From NCBI RefSeq assembly GCF_048569485.1, contig NC_134364.1:128379089-128443088 (forward strand): a DNA stretch of 64,000 bases, in the 5' to 3' direction. How positions within the stretch are numbered: position 1 is the stretch's first letter; the number at the start of each line of letters is the position of its first letter. Source of the stretch: Anomaloglossus baeobatrachus (lineage: Eukaryota; Chordata; Amphibia; Anura; Aromobatidae). The notes below the pieces were generated by a model that saw only the letters and a list, made by a program, of their open reading frames with translations, ran no database searches and had not been told where the DNA came from. Positions 33,644-44,700 of the stretch are shown piece after piece. The translations under genes were made by a program, and so were the position numbers.

Positions 33644-34494
33644 TGTTAGGACCAGGTGGACCGGCAGACCCAGGAGGTGGATCCACTGGGCCGAACACCT
33701 CACTGAAGGCAAGGGGTCCGGTAGCCGGAGCACTACAGGTAGCAGGACAGTCCGTTCGAAGGAGTGGTGTGTAGAAGTCCCTGGGACCACGGAGTCACTG
33801 ATGGTAGTCCGGATGACGGAGCTCAGGTTCGGAGGCCGAGATGTTGTCAGGCAGAGTCCGGAACCGACGGAGCGAGAAGACGGGTCACCACAGGGATCAG
33901 AGATGGTATGGACTGACGGGATGGCAGACCGTCACCGTTCGGGGTTCGGGAATCGTCAGGACCGGATGGCGAGGCAGGAGCGGCTCTAGGAGAGAGATAG
34001 GCAAGTATACCGCAAGACACAAGGAGACCTGACTCCTAGCTTAGCAAAACACGAAGAACAGGCCCCGCCCACTTGGAAAGGATCCCCCTATATACCCTGT
34101 ACCTGATTCTTCAATATCCTGTTGGAGGACACTGGCCCTTTAAGAGAGGGTCAATGACCGCGCGCGCGCCCTAATGCGCATGCGCGAGGCCCGGGTGCCA
34201 GAAGCCAGAGGAGGGAGAGGTGAGCAGGAAGCAGGAGAGCCGGGCTGGGGCCGAGTTGCCGACGGGGGCCGAGTTGCCGACGGGCGCCGGGAGCGGGGAC
34301 CGGGCTGCCTGGGGACCGCAGGCGATGGGGCAGGAAGGCTGTGGAGCGGGGGACCGGGAAGCCTGGCACGGGAGCGGCGGAGCGCGACCTGAGAGCGGGG
34401 AAGCGTGGCAGGGGAGCCGGTAAGCAAGGCAGAGGAGCCGGGGAGCATGGCAGGGGAGCCGGGGAGCCTAGCAGGGGAGCCGGGGAGCGTGACA
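33644..34494 (-). repeat. LTR of the chromovirus, downstream copy
   Basis: 851 bp, TG...CA on the minus strand. It contains a small internal tandem repeat (ggggagccggggagc types at 34430-34490), and the coding frame after the chromodomain runs into it. Confidence 0.9.
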
Positions 34495-36068
34495 GTACCC
34501 CCTCCCCCACACCACCCTCCCCGCAACCGGGACAGGAAGGCACGTATCAGAGGAGTACCCACATTCTCCCGGGGTTCCCAGGACCTATCTTCAGGACCAT
34601 ACCCCGCCCAGTCCACCAGGAAGAACTGTCGGCCCCGTACGGTTTTCATGGCCACGATATCCCTTACCGCATAGATGTCATCATCAGCAATAAGAAGAGG
34701 AGCAGAACTGGCAGCAGCGGAGAAGGGACCAAGGACAACCGGCATTAGCAGGGAGACGTGGAAGGAGTTGGGTATCCTCATCGTGGCCGGGAGCTGCAGC
34801 TTGTAGGAGACCTCATTTATTTTGCTGAGGACTTTAAACGGCCCGATGTAGCGAGGACCCAGCTTGTATGATGGTAGCTTCAATCGGACGTACTTGGAAG
34901 CAAGCCAGACCAGATCACCTGGAGAGAAACACGGAGGATCCAGACGCCTCTTGTCTGCGTGTCTCTTCATCCGCAGGGAAGCACGTCCAAGGGAAGCCTT
35001 GACAGAGTCCCAAATTGTTGCAAAGTCACGGACTACAGCATCAGCAGCAGGGACATCCGAGGAAGAGGATACAGGTAATGGGACGGAAGGCTGAAGTCCG
35101 TAAACAACATGGAAGGGAGAGCTGGAGGAGGACTCACTGACGTGGTGGTTATGGGAGAATTCAGCCCAAGGAAGAAGCGTGGACCAGTCGTCGTGATGGG
35201 CGTTGACGTAATGACGTAAGAAGGAGGTCAAGATCTGATTGACTCGTTCCACTTGGCCATTCGACTGAGGATGGTAGGCTGAAGAAAAGTCCAGAGTCAC
35301 TCCCAGATGTTTGCAGAGAGCCCTCCAGAAGCGGGAGGTAAACTGAGTTCCTCTGTCGGACACAATGTGTGATGGAAAGCCATGCAACCGGAAGATGTGT
35401 TGTACATAGGCGTCAGCGAGTTCCTGGGCAGAGGGCAGTCCAGCCATAGGGACGAAATGAGCCATTTTGGAGAACCGATCCTCCACGACCCATATGACTG
35501 TGTGTCCGGAGGACAATGGCAAGTCCGTAATAAAGTCCATTGCAATGTGTTGCCACGGAACGGAGGGTATAGGCAGAGGCAGAAGACGGCCATATGGCAG
35601 ATGTTTGGGCATCTTGTTCCTGGCACAAGAGGAGCAGGCTGAGACAAAAGAAGCGACGTCCGTGCGAAGGGATGGCCACCAGTAGTGACGTACAATTGTA
35701 CTCCATGTTTTCTTCTGACCAGCATGGCCGGCTATTTTCGAGGCATGGCCCCAGTGCAACACTTTTTGCCTGTCAGTCTCAGAGACATAGGTCTTCCCGG
35801 GCGGTATCTGGGCCAGGGTGACAGGGGCCACCGGAATGATTTCACTAGGGCAGATGATGGGCTGGGATGTCTCCTCCTCCTGCTCCATGGGCATGAATGA
35901 CCTGGACAAGGCATCTGCTCGTACATTCTTGTCCGCGGGTCGAAAATGAAGCTGAAAATCGAACCTGGCAAAGAACAAGGACCACCTGGCTTGCCGTGGG
36001 TTCAGTCGCTGAGCGGACCGCAGGTATTCCAGGTTCTTGTGGTCCGTGTAAATGATCACGGGGTACAC
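34495..36068 (-). pseudogene. Chromovirus integrase with chromodomain
   Basis: Minus-strand features: an RNase H tail (IIYTDHKNLEYL), an HHCC zinc finger (HWGHASKIAGHAGQKKTW ... CSSCARNK), the catalytic core with MDFITDLPLSSGHTVIWVVE, SDRGTQFTSRFW and YHPQSNGQVERVNQ, a C-terminal GPF-type module, and at 34540-34690 a chromodomain (YAVRDIVAMKT ... WAGYGPEDRSWEPREN). Integrase joins the cDNA to the chromosome; chromodomains of this group bind modified histones and steer integration. It belongs to a broken provirus. Confidence 0.88.
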
Positions 36069-37532
36069 TGCTCCCTCCAGAAGGTAGCGCCATTCCTCCA
36101 GAGCTAGTTTGACTGCTAATAGCTCTCAGTCACCGATGGTGTAGTTGCGTTCAGGCGCTGAGAAGCTCTTGGAGTAGAAACCGCAAGTAACCATCTTCCC
36201 GGAGGAGGACTTCTGCATGAGCACTGCTCCGGCTCCCGAGGAGGAGGCATCCACCTCCAAGGTGAACTGTCGGTTTAACTCAGGACGGTGGAGCACAGGG
36301 GAAGAAGCAAATGCCTGTTTCAGGGAGCCAAACGCGGCGTCGGCCGCAGGTGACCAGTCCTTTGGATTAGCCCCCTTCTTGGTCAAGGCGGAGAGAGGTG
36401 CAGTCAGAGCACAGAAGTGAGGGATGAACTGACGGTAATAGTTTGCGAATCCCAGAAAGCGTTGGATTGCCTTCAGTCCGGAAGGAGGGGGCCAGTTGAG
36501 AATGGAAGAGACCTTCTCCGGGTCCATCTGCAGACCGGTATCGGAGATTACGTAACCCAGGAAGGGAAGAGAAGACTGCTCGAAGACACACTTCTCGTAC
36601 TTGGCGTACAGACGATTCTCCCTCAGTCTTTGTAGTACCAGCTGCACGTTCTCTCTGTGGGTCTGGAGGTCCGGAGAAGAGACCAGGATATCATCAAGAT
36701 ACACCACCACACAGACGTAGAGAAGGTCCCGGAACACGTCGTTCACCAATTCCTGAAAGACTGCTGGTGCGTTACACAGGCCGAAGGGCATCACACAGTA
36801 TTCATAGTGCCCATCGCGAGTATTGAATGCGGTTTTCCATTCGTCCCCAGAGCGGATGCGGACCAGGTTGTAGGCACCCCGAAGATCCAACTTGGTAAAC
36901 ACACGAGCTCCTCTAAGCCGATCAAACAATTCGGGGATGAGCGGCAGGGGGTATTTATTTTTCACGGTGATCTGGTTCAATCCCCGGTAGTCAATGCATG
37001 GGCGTAGGTCGCCCTCTTTCTTCTTAACGAAGAAAAAACCTGCTCCAGCAGGAGAGGAGGATCTCCGAATGAATCCCCTTGCCAGGTTCTCTGTGATGTA
37101 GGTAGACATGGCCCTTGTTTCAGCAGGAGACAGCGGATATATCCGTCCTCGAGGTGGTGTAGTTCCCGGGAGTAGGTCGATGGCACAGTCATAAGGACGA
37201 TGTGGCGGCAGTACCTCTGACTCCTTTTTATCAAAGACGTCCGCGAAGGACCAATAGGCCGAGGGCAGTCCCGGTAGGGACTCCGGAACCAGAGGTCGTC
37301 GGATGGGCTGTATAGTCTTCAGACAGTTCTCGTTGCAAGAGGAGCACCATCGGGTGATTTCACCAGTACCCCAGCTGACTGACGGTTCGTGTGTCCGTAA
37401 CCAGGGGAGTCCCAGCAGGATTTGATAAGACATGTGTGGGAGGACGTAGAGAGCGATGTGTGTGCAGGGCACCGATACGTAGTTCCACCGGCTTGGTGAT
37501 CCACGAGATGGTGTCAGAGAGGGGTCTCCCAT
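35900..37532 (-). pseudogene. Chromovirus reverse transcriptase and RNase H
   Basis: Motifs on the minus strand: RPCIDYRGLNQITVKNKYPL, FTKLDLRGAYNLVRI, MPFGLCNAPAVFQELVND, the catalytic VVYLDDILV, and FLGFANYYRQFI followed by RNase H (LEVDASSSGAGAVL). This is standard Ty3/Gypsy order and spacing. Part of a broken provirus. Confidence 0.9.
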
Positions 37533-38695
37533 CTACAGAGGCAATCACGAGGGGTTTGTCGAGTGGAGTAACAGGCACCTGGTACTTGTCCACCGTGGCC
37601 TGCTGGATGAAATTGCCTGCTGCCCCGGAATCGAGGTACGCCTCGGCCGTGAACCGCGTCTCTCCCGTTGTCACTTGAACAGTCCACGTAACCGGGTCTG
37701 AGAGAGTCCCAGCACCTAGGGTGGCCTCTCCTACCAACCCTAGGCTTTGGCGTTTCCCGGCCTCTCTGGACAGGAGCGTAGAAGGTGTGTGCCCTCTCCG
37801 CAGTAGAAGCAGAGGCCCTTGGCGAGCAGTTCTGCTCGGCGGCGTTCGGACTGCCGCAAACGGTCAATCTGCATGGGCTCGTGGACAGAGACACCAGACG
37901 ACGTTGACTGAAGTACGGCGGGCTTCTGCGGAGGAGAGGAATGCCGTATCGGACGTCTCTCACAGGACACCTCTTTGGATCGTTCCTGGAATTTGAGGTC
38001 CACGCGGGTGGCTAGTGCGATCAGGGCATCCAGAGTAGAAGGAACATCGCGGCCTGCCAGCTCGTCCTTAATACGACTGGAGAGTCCTTCCCAGAAGGCG
38101 GCGGTGAGGGCTTCATTGTTCCAGCCCAATTCTGAGGCCAAAGTGCGGAAGCGGATGGCATACTGCCCACCGTCATGGTCCCCTGACGTAGCCTGAGGAG
38201 TGATGAGGCGGATGCGGCGGCACGGCCGGGTTCGTCGAAGGTGGTTCTAAACGCCTGCAGGAAGTCCTGGATGTTAGTGGTTACAGGATCCTCCTTTTCC
38301 CACAAGGGGTTCATCCAGGCCAGTGCTTCACCCTCTAGATGGGACATCACAAACGCCACCTTGGCTTGGTCGGAGGCAAACAGGTGCGGAAGCAGCTTGA
38401 AATGGAGGGAGCACTGGTTTAAGAATCCTCTGCAGGTCTTAGGATCTCCGGCATATCGAGGTGGAGAGGCCAAGCGAAGTTTAGATGCTTCCGAGGGAGC
38501 CGCCACGGGAACCGTGATCGTGGACTGTGCAGTGGTAACCTGAGATGCCAGGGACGTGGCAGATGCTTGCAGCGTGTGCAGGCGGGTATCCACCGAGGTC
38601 ATGAAGGCCAGCATGCGGGACTGAGTCTCGCGCTGACGTCCGAGTTCCTGCTGCAAGTTGCCCAGCTGGGCCGCTAGTGCTTCGGCGGGATCCAT
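37533..38695 (-). pseudogene. Chromovirus Gag and protease region
   Basis: A Gag-like start close to the upstream LTR (MDPAEALAAQLGNLQQELGR), a capsid-like part with QAKVAFVMSHLEGEALAW, a single CCHC knuckle (CFYCGEGTHLLRSC, near 37770-37810) and a protease motif AYLDSGAAGNFI near 37605-37640. Together these form the structural and maturation part of the element. Broken. Confidence 0.82.
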
Positions 38696-38708
38696 GGCCT
38701 GTTCTTAC

Positions 38709-39541
38709 TGTTAGGGCCAGGTGGACGGGCAGACCCAGGAGGTGGATCCACTGGGCCGAACACCTCACTGAAGGCAAGGGGTCCGGTAGCCGGAGCACTA
38801 CAGGTAGCAGGACAGTCCGTTCGAAGGAGTGGAGTGTAGAAGTCCCTGGGACCACGGAGTCACCGAAGGTAGTCCGGATGACGGAGCTCAGGTTCGGAGG
38901 CCGAGATGTTGTCAGGCAGAGTCCGGAACCGACGGAGCGAGAAGACGGGTCACCACAGGGATCAGAGATGGTATGGACTGACGGGATGGCAGACCGTCAC
39001 CGTTCGGGGTTCGGGAATCGTCAGGACCGGATGGCGAGGCAGGAGCGGCTCTAGGAGAGAGATAGGTAAGTATACCGCAAGACACAAGGAGACCTGACTC
39101 CTAGCTTAGCAAAACACGAAGAACAGGCCCCGCCCACTTGGAAAGGATCCCCCTATATACCCTGTACCTGATTCTTCAATATCCTGTTGGAGGACACTGG
39201 CCCTTTAAGAGAGGGTCAATGACAGCGCGCGCGCCCTAATGCGCATGCGCGAGGCCCGGGTGCCAGAAGCCAGAGGAGGGAGCGGTGAGCAGGAAGCAGG
39301 AGAGCCGGGCTGGGGCCGAGTTGCCGACGGGCGCTGGGAGCGGGGACCGGGCTTCCTGGGGACCGCAGGCGATGGGGCAGGAAGGCTGTGGAGCGGGGGA
39401 CCGGGAAGCCTGGCACGGGAGCGGCGGAGCGCGACCTGAGAGCGGGGAAGCGTGGCAGGGGAGCCGGTAAGCAAGGCAGAGGAGCCGGGGAGCATGGCAG
39501 GGGAGCCGGGGAGCCTAGCAGGGGATCCAGGGAGCGTGACA
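38709..39541 (-). repeat. LTR of the chromovirus, upstream copy
   Basis: 833 bp, near-identical to 33644-34494 apart from one short duplicated G-rich word. It is followed by the ctata target duplication and the 31-bp array. Confidence 0.9.
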
Positions 39542-40440
39542 CTATAGAATGGGGACAAGGCTAGGGACATTACTATAGGATGGGGACAAGGCTGGGCACA
39601 TTACTATAGAACGGGTACAAGGCTAGGGACATTACTATAGGATGGGGACAAGGCTAGGGACATTACTATAGGATGGGGACAAGGCTAGGGACATTACTAT
39701 AGGATGGGGTCAAGGCTGGGCACATTACTATAGAATGGGGACAAGGCTAGGGACATTACTATAGGATGGGGACAAGGCTAGGGACATTACTATAGGATGG
39801 GGTCAAGGCTGGGCACATTACTATAGCATGGGGACAAGGCTAGGGACATTACTATAGGATGGGGACAAGGCTGGGCACATTACTATAGAATGGGGACAAG
39901 GCTAGGGACATTACTATAGGATGGGGACAAGGCTAGGGACATTACTATAGGATGGGGACAAGGCTGGGCACATTACTATAGAACGGGTACAAGGCTAGGG
40001 ACATTACTATAGGATGGGGACAAGGCTAGGGACATTACTATAGGATGGGGACAAGGCTAGGGACATTACTATAGGATGGGGTCAAGGCTGGGCACATTAC
40101 TATAGAATGGGGACAAGGCTAGGGACATTACTATAGGATGGGGACAAGGCTAGGGACATTACTATAGGATGGGGTCAAGGCTGGGCACATTACTATAGTA
40201 TGGGGACAAGGCTAGGGACATTACTATAGGATGGGGACAAGGCTGGGCACATTACTATAGAATGGGGACAAGGCTAGGGACATTACTATAGGATGGGGAC
40301 AAGGCTAGGGACATTACTATAGGATGGGGACAAGGCTGTGGTCATTACTATAGGATGGGGACAAGGATGGGGCACATTACTGTAGGATGGGGACTAGGAT
40401 GGGGCACATTACAACAGGATGGGAAACATTACTAAAAGAT
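39542..40440. repeat. 31-bp minisatellite, second block, with 12-unit higher-order repeat
   Basis: Same unit as at 25141-26150. Diagnostic variants recur in order: acgggtacaaggctaggg at 39611 and 39983 are 372 bp (12 x 31) apart, with the same series of ggggac and ggggtc variants between. A 12-unit block was therefore duplicated as a whole. Confidence 0.93.
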
Positions 40441-40599
40441 GTTGACCAAAATTACTATATGGTGCTAATTGTAACACTATTAGTTACAAGAAAGTGATAA
40501 AATGTAAAAAAAAAATCTAAATAAGGCATGAATTTTTTTTACCATCAGAAATGTTTTTTGTTTTATTTATATTTAAACAAAGAACTTTACATTTCTTAT
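40379..40599. repeat. Duplicated flank of the 31-bp array, copy 2
   Basis: Near-identical to 26090-26309 including the last irregular array units and the AT-rich stretch ending ctttacatttctta. Beyond 40599 the sequences are unrelated. Confidence 0.85.
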
Positions 40600-40866
40600 A
40601 ATAAACAAGTGAAAAATATTCAAAAACAGTGATCCAAAGGTGTGCAAAAAAATATATGGTACCTTTAAAAATGTCACTGCAAAGAATGCGGTCAGTGTTC
40701 ATAGCACACTTACTCAATTCCGAGCAACCGTGAGGAATTGTGACCACCGTGGATGAGAAGGAGAGCCAATAAATCTAATAGAAGCACAAATGCAGCAGAG
40801 TCACACCATGCAATCTGCACAGAGGCACCTGCTGGAAATAATAAGGTTCAAACCAACGACTTGCTT
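40600..40866. other. Nothing recognised
   Basis: AT-rich text between the duplicated flank and the next array; no open frame or repeat that I can support. Confidence 0.5.
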
Positions 40867-41170
40867 AACCAGCGCAGCCACCTAATAAAGTAAAGGTACA
40901 GATAACAGTACACCTAACCAGCGCAGCCACCTAATAAAGTAAAGGTACAGAAAACAGTACACCTAACCAGCGCAGCCACCTAATAAAGTAAAGGTACAGA
41001 TAACAGTACACCTAACCAGCGCAGCCACCTAATAAAGGTACAGAAAACAGTACACCTAACCAGCGCAGCCACATAATAAAGTAAAGGTACAGATAACAGT
41101 ACACCTAACCAGCAGAGCCACCTAATAAAGTAAAAGGTACAGATAACAGTACACCTAACCAGCGCAGTGA
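40867..41170. repeat. 49-bp minisatellite
   Basis: About six copies of a unit beginning taaccagcgcagccacctaa and containing aaaggtacagataacagtac; one unit lacks a few bases and one has an extra A. Confidence 0.93.
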
Positions 41171-41784
41171 CACTGGTAGAGGTGACGCAGGCTCTGGAAC
41201 AACAGTGGCTTCACCAGCACTGCCACTAGCATTGCAGGTATCAGTATGCTAGACTGCACCCACACCGGCTATTACTATTACATAGTGATTAGATTAGAGA
41301 GACCTACATAAGAGACGCTCTCGCCGCAAGGCAGGTAAAGCGCCGTCCGGCATCATCCATATATAATCTAAGCACCACCCAGTCTCTATTCACACCCAAT
41401 CAGCATAGCTGACATCCAATGGCCAATCCAGAGAAACCACTTCATCAGGGTACTGATGTTCGACGGGCAATCCAGAGAAGCCACATCATCGGGGCAGCTG
41501 ACGTCCGACGACCTATCCGAAGACATACCTCACAACTGTCCTGTATTCTGCGAGACTACCCTGATTTTAGAGGTCTGTCCCACAGTCCCACAGCTCACCG
41601 CTGATGTCCCGGCTTTTGGATTATCAGGACGGCCGAGACTCGAACCTGTGAACCGTGAGCTCATTGCTACATAGGCAGCAGCTCTAAAACATAAGAAGCT
41701 TTGGTAAGCTTGACCTCTGTATTGCAGTTCCATAATTCCCCACGGGATCAATAAAGTGTATGGTATCCTATCATATCATACTGG
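41171..41784. other. No gene; dispersed repeat remnants
   Basis: At 41527-41600 the sequence catacctcacaactgtcctg is a diverged copy of the catacctcccaac terminus seen at 28412. At 41720-41770 the text ttccccacgggatcaataaa followed by gtgtatggtatcctatcat resembles the 3' tail of a LINE or SINE with a short tandem tail. A B-box-like ggttcgagtc occurs on the minus strand near 41640, but I find no fold for a tRNA. Confidence 0.45.
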
Positions 41785-44700
41785 GGGGGAGGTAATTACT
41801 GTACAGGAGAAGATAGTGTAGATAGTGACCTGGGACTGGGGGGAGGTAATTACTGTACAGGAGAGGATAGTGTAGATAGTGACCTGGGACAGGGGAGGTC
41901 ATTACTGTACAGGAGAGGATAGTGTAGAGAGTGACCTGGGACTGGGGGAGGTAATTACTGAACAGGAGAAGATAGTGTAGATAGTGACCTGGGACTGGGG
42001 GAGGTAATTACTGTACAGGAGAAGATAGTGTAGATAGTGACCTGGGACAGGGGAGGTCATTACTGTACAGGAGAGGATAGTGTAGAGAGTGACCTGGGAC
42101 TGGGGGAGGTAATTACTGAACAGGAGAGGATAGTGTAGATAGTGACCTGGGACTGGGGGAGGTAATTACTGTACAGGAGAAGATAGTGTAGATAGTGACC
42201 TGGGACTGGGGGAGGTAATTACTGTACAGGAGAAGATAGTGTAGATAGTGACCTGGGACAGGGGAGGTCATTACTGTACAGGAGAGGATAGTGTAGAGAG
42301 TGACCTGGGACTGGGGGAGGTAATTACTGAACAGGAGAGGATAGTGTAGATAGTGACCTGGGACTGGGGGAGGTAATTACTGTACAGGAGAAGATAGTGT
42401 AGATAGTGACCTGGGACTGGGGGAGGTAATTACTGTACAGGAGAAGATAGTGTAGATAGTGACCTGGGACTGGGGGGAGGTAATTACTGAACAGGAGAGG
42501 ATAGTGTAGATAGTGACCTGGGACTGGGGGAGGTCATTACTGTACAGAAGAGGATAGTGTAGATAGTGACCTGGGACTGGGGGAGGTAATTACTGTACAG
42601 GAGAAGATAGTGTAGATAGTGACCTGGGACTGGGGGAGGTAATTACTGTACAGGAGAAGATAGTGTAGATAGTGACCTGGGACTGGGGGAGGTAATTACT
42701 GCACAGGAGAAGATAGTGTAGATAGTGACCTGGGACTGGGGGAGGTAATTACTGCACAGGAGAAGATAGTGTAGATAGTGACCTGGGACTGGGGGAGGTA
42801 ATTACTGCACAGGAGAAGATAGTGTAGATAGTGACCTGGGATTGGGGGAGGTAATTACTGCACAGGAGAAGATAGTGTAGATAGTGACCTGGGACTGGGG
42901 GGAGGTAATTACTGCACAGGAGAAGATAGTGTAGATAGTGACCTGGGACTGGGGGGAGGTAATTACTGCACAGGAGAAGATAGTGTAGATAGTGACCTGG
43001 GACTGGGGGAGGTAATTACTGTACAGGAGAAGATAGTGTAGATAGTGACCTGGGACTGGGGGAGGTAATTACTGCACAGGAGAAGATAGTGTAGATAGTG
43101 ACCTGGGACTGGGGGAGGTAATTACTGCACAGGAGAAGATAGTGTAGATAGTGACCTGGGACTGGGGGAGGTAATTACTGCACAGGAGAAGATAGTGTAG
43201 ATAGTGACCTGGGATTGGGGGAGGTAATTACTGCACAGGAGAAGATAGTGTAGATAGTGACCTGGGACTGGGGGGAGGTAATTACTGCACAGGAGAAGAT
43301 AGTGTAGATAGTGACCTGGGACTGGGGGGAGGTAATTACTGCACAGGAGAAGATAGTGTAGATAGTGACCTGGGACTGGGGGAGGTAATTACTGCACAGG
43401 AGAAGATAGTGTAGATAGTGACCTGGGACTGGGGGAGGTAAATACTGCACAGGAGAAGATAGTGTAGATAGTGACCTGGGACTGGGGGAGGTAAATACTG
43501 CACAGGAGAAGATAGTGTAGATAGTGACCTGGGACTGGGGGAGGTAATTACTGTACAGGAGAAGATAGTGTAGATAGTGACCTGGGACAGGGGAGGTAAT
43601 TACTGTACAGGAGAAGATAGTGTAGATAGTGACCTGGGACTGGGGGAGGTAATTACTGTACAGGAGGGGAAGATAGTGTAGATAGTGACCTGGACTGGGA
43701 GAGGTAATTACTGCACAGGAGAAGATAGTGTAGATAGTGACCTGGGACTGGGGGAGGTAATTACTGTACAGGAGAAGATAGTGTAGATAGTGACCTGGGA
43801 CTGGGGGAGGTAATTACTGTACAGGAGGAGAAGATAGTGTAGATAGTGACCTGGGACTGAGGGAGGTAATTACTGTACAGGAGGAGAAGATAGTGTAGAT
43901 AGTGACCTTGGACTGGGGGAGGTAATTACTGTACAGGAGGGAAGATAGTGTAGATAGTGACCTGGGACTGAGGGAGGTAATTACTGTACAGGAGGAGAAG
44001 ATAGTGTAGATAGTGACCTTGGACTGGGGGAGGTAATTACTGTACAGGAGGAGAAGATAGTGTAGATAGTGACCTGGGACTGGAGGAGGTAATTACTGTA
44101 CAGGAGGAGAAGATAGTGTAGATAGTGACCTGGGACTGGGGGAGGTAATTACTGTACAGGAGGGAAGATAGTGTAGATAGTGACCTGGGACTGGGGGAGG
44201 TAATTACACACAGGAGAAGATAGTGACCTGGGACTGGGGGAGGTAATTACTGTACAGGAGGGAAGATAGTGTAGATAGTGACCTGGGACTGGGGGAGGTA
44301 ATTACTGTACAGGAGAAGGTAGTGTAGATAGTGACCTGGGACTGGGGGAGGTAATTACTGTACAGGAGAAGGTAGTGTAGATAGTGACCTGGGACTGGGG
44401 GAGGTAATTACTGTACAGGAGAAGATAGTGTAGATAGTGACCTGGGACAGGGGAGGTAATTACTGTACAGGAGAAGATAGTGTAGATAGTGACCTGGGAC
44501 TGGGGGAGGTAATTACTGTACAGGAGGGGAAGATAGTGTAGATAGTGACCTGGACTGGGAGAGGTAATTACTGCACAGGAGAAGATAGTGTAGATAGTGA
44601 CCTGGGACTGGGGGAGGTAATTACTGTACAGGAGAAGATAGTGTAGATAGTGACCTGGGACTGGGGGAGGTAATTACTGTACAGGAGAACATAGTGTAGA

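Larger units (their letters stand above)
33644..39541 (-). mobile_element. Ty3/Gypsy chromovirus provirus
   Basis: LTRs lie at 33644-34494 (851 bp) and 38709-39541 (833 bp; they differ mainly by one short tandem unit), flanked by the 5-bp duplication ctata (33639-33643 and 39542-39546). On the minus strand, in order, are Gag with a zinc knuckle, protease, reverse transcriptase, RNase H, integrase and a chromodomain, which places it in the chromovirus branch. A polypurine tract (gtgtgggggaggggg, minus strand) borders the LTR at 34494. It is broken, with about five interruptions, but LTR similarity is high, so it is young. It inserted into the 31-bp array. Confidence 0.92.

Noticed and set aside
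41600-41700. tRNA gene on the minus strand (ggttcgagtc B box)
   Set aside because: No acceptor or anticodon stem could be drawn and no clear A box at the right distance; at best a tRNA-derived repeat.
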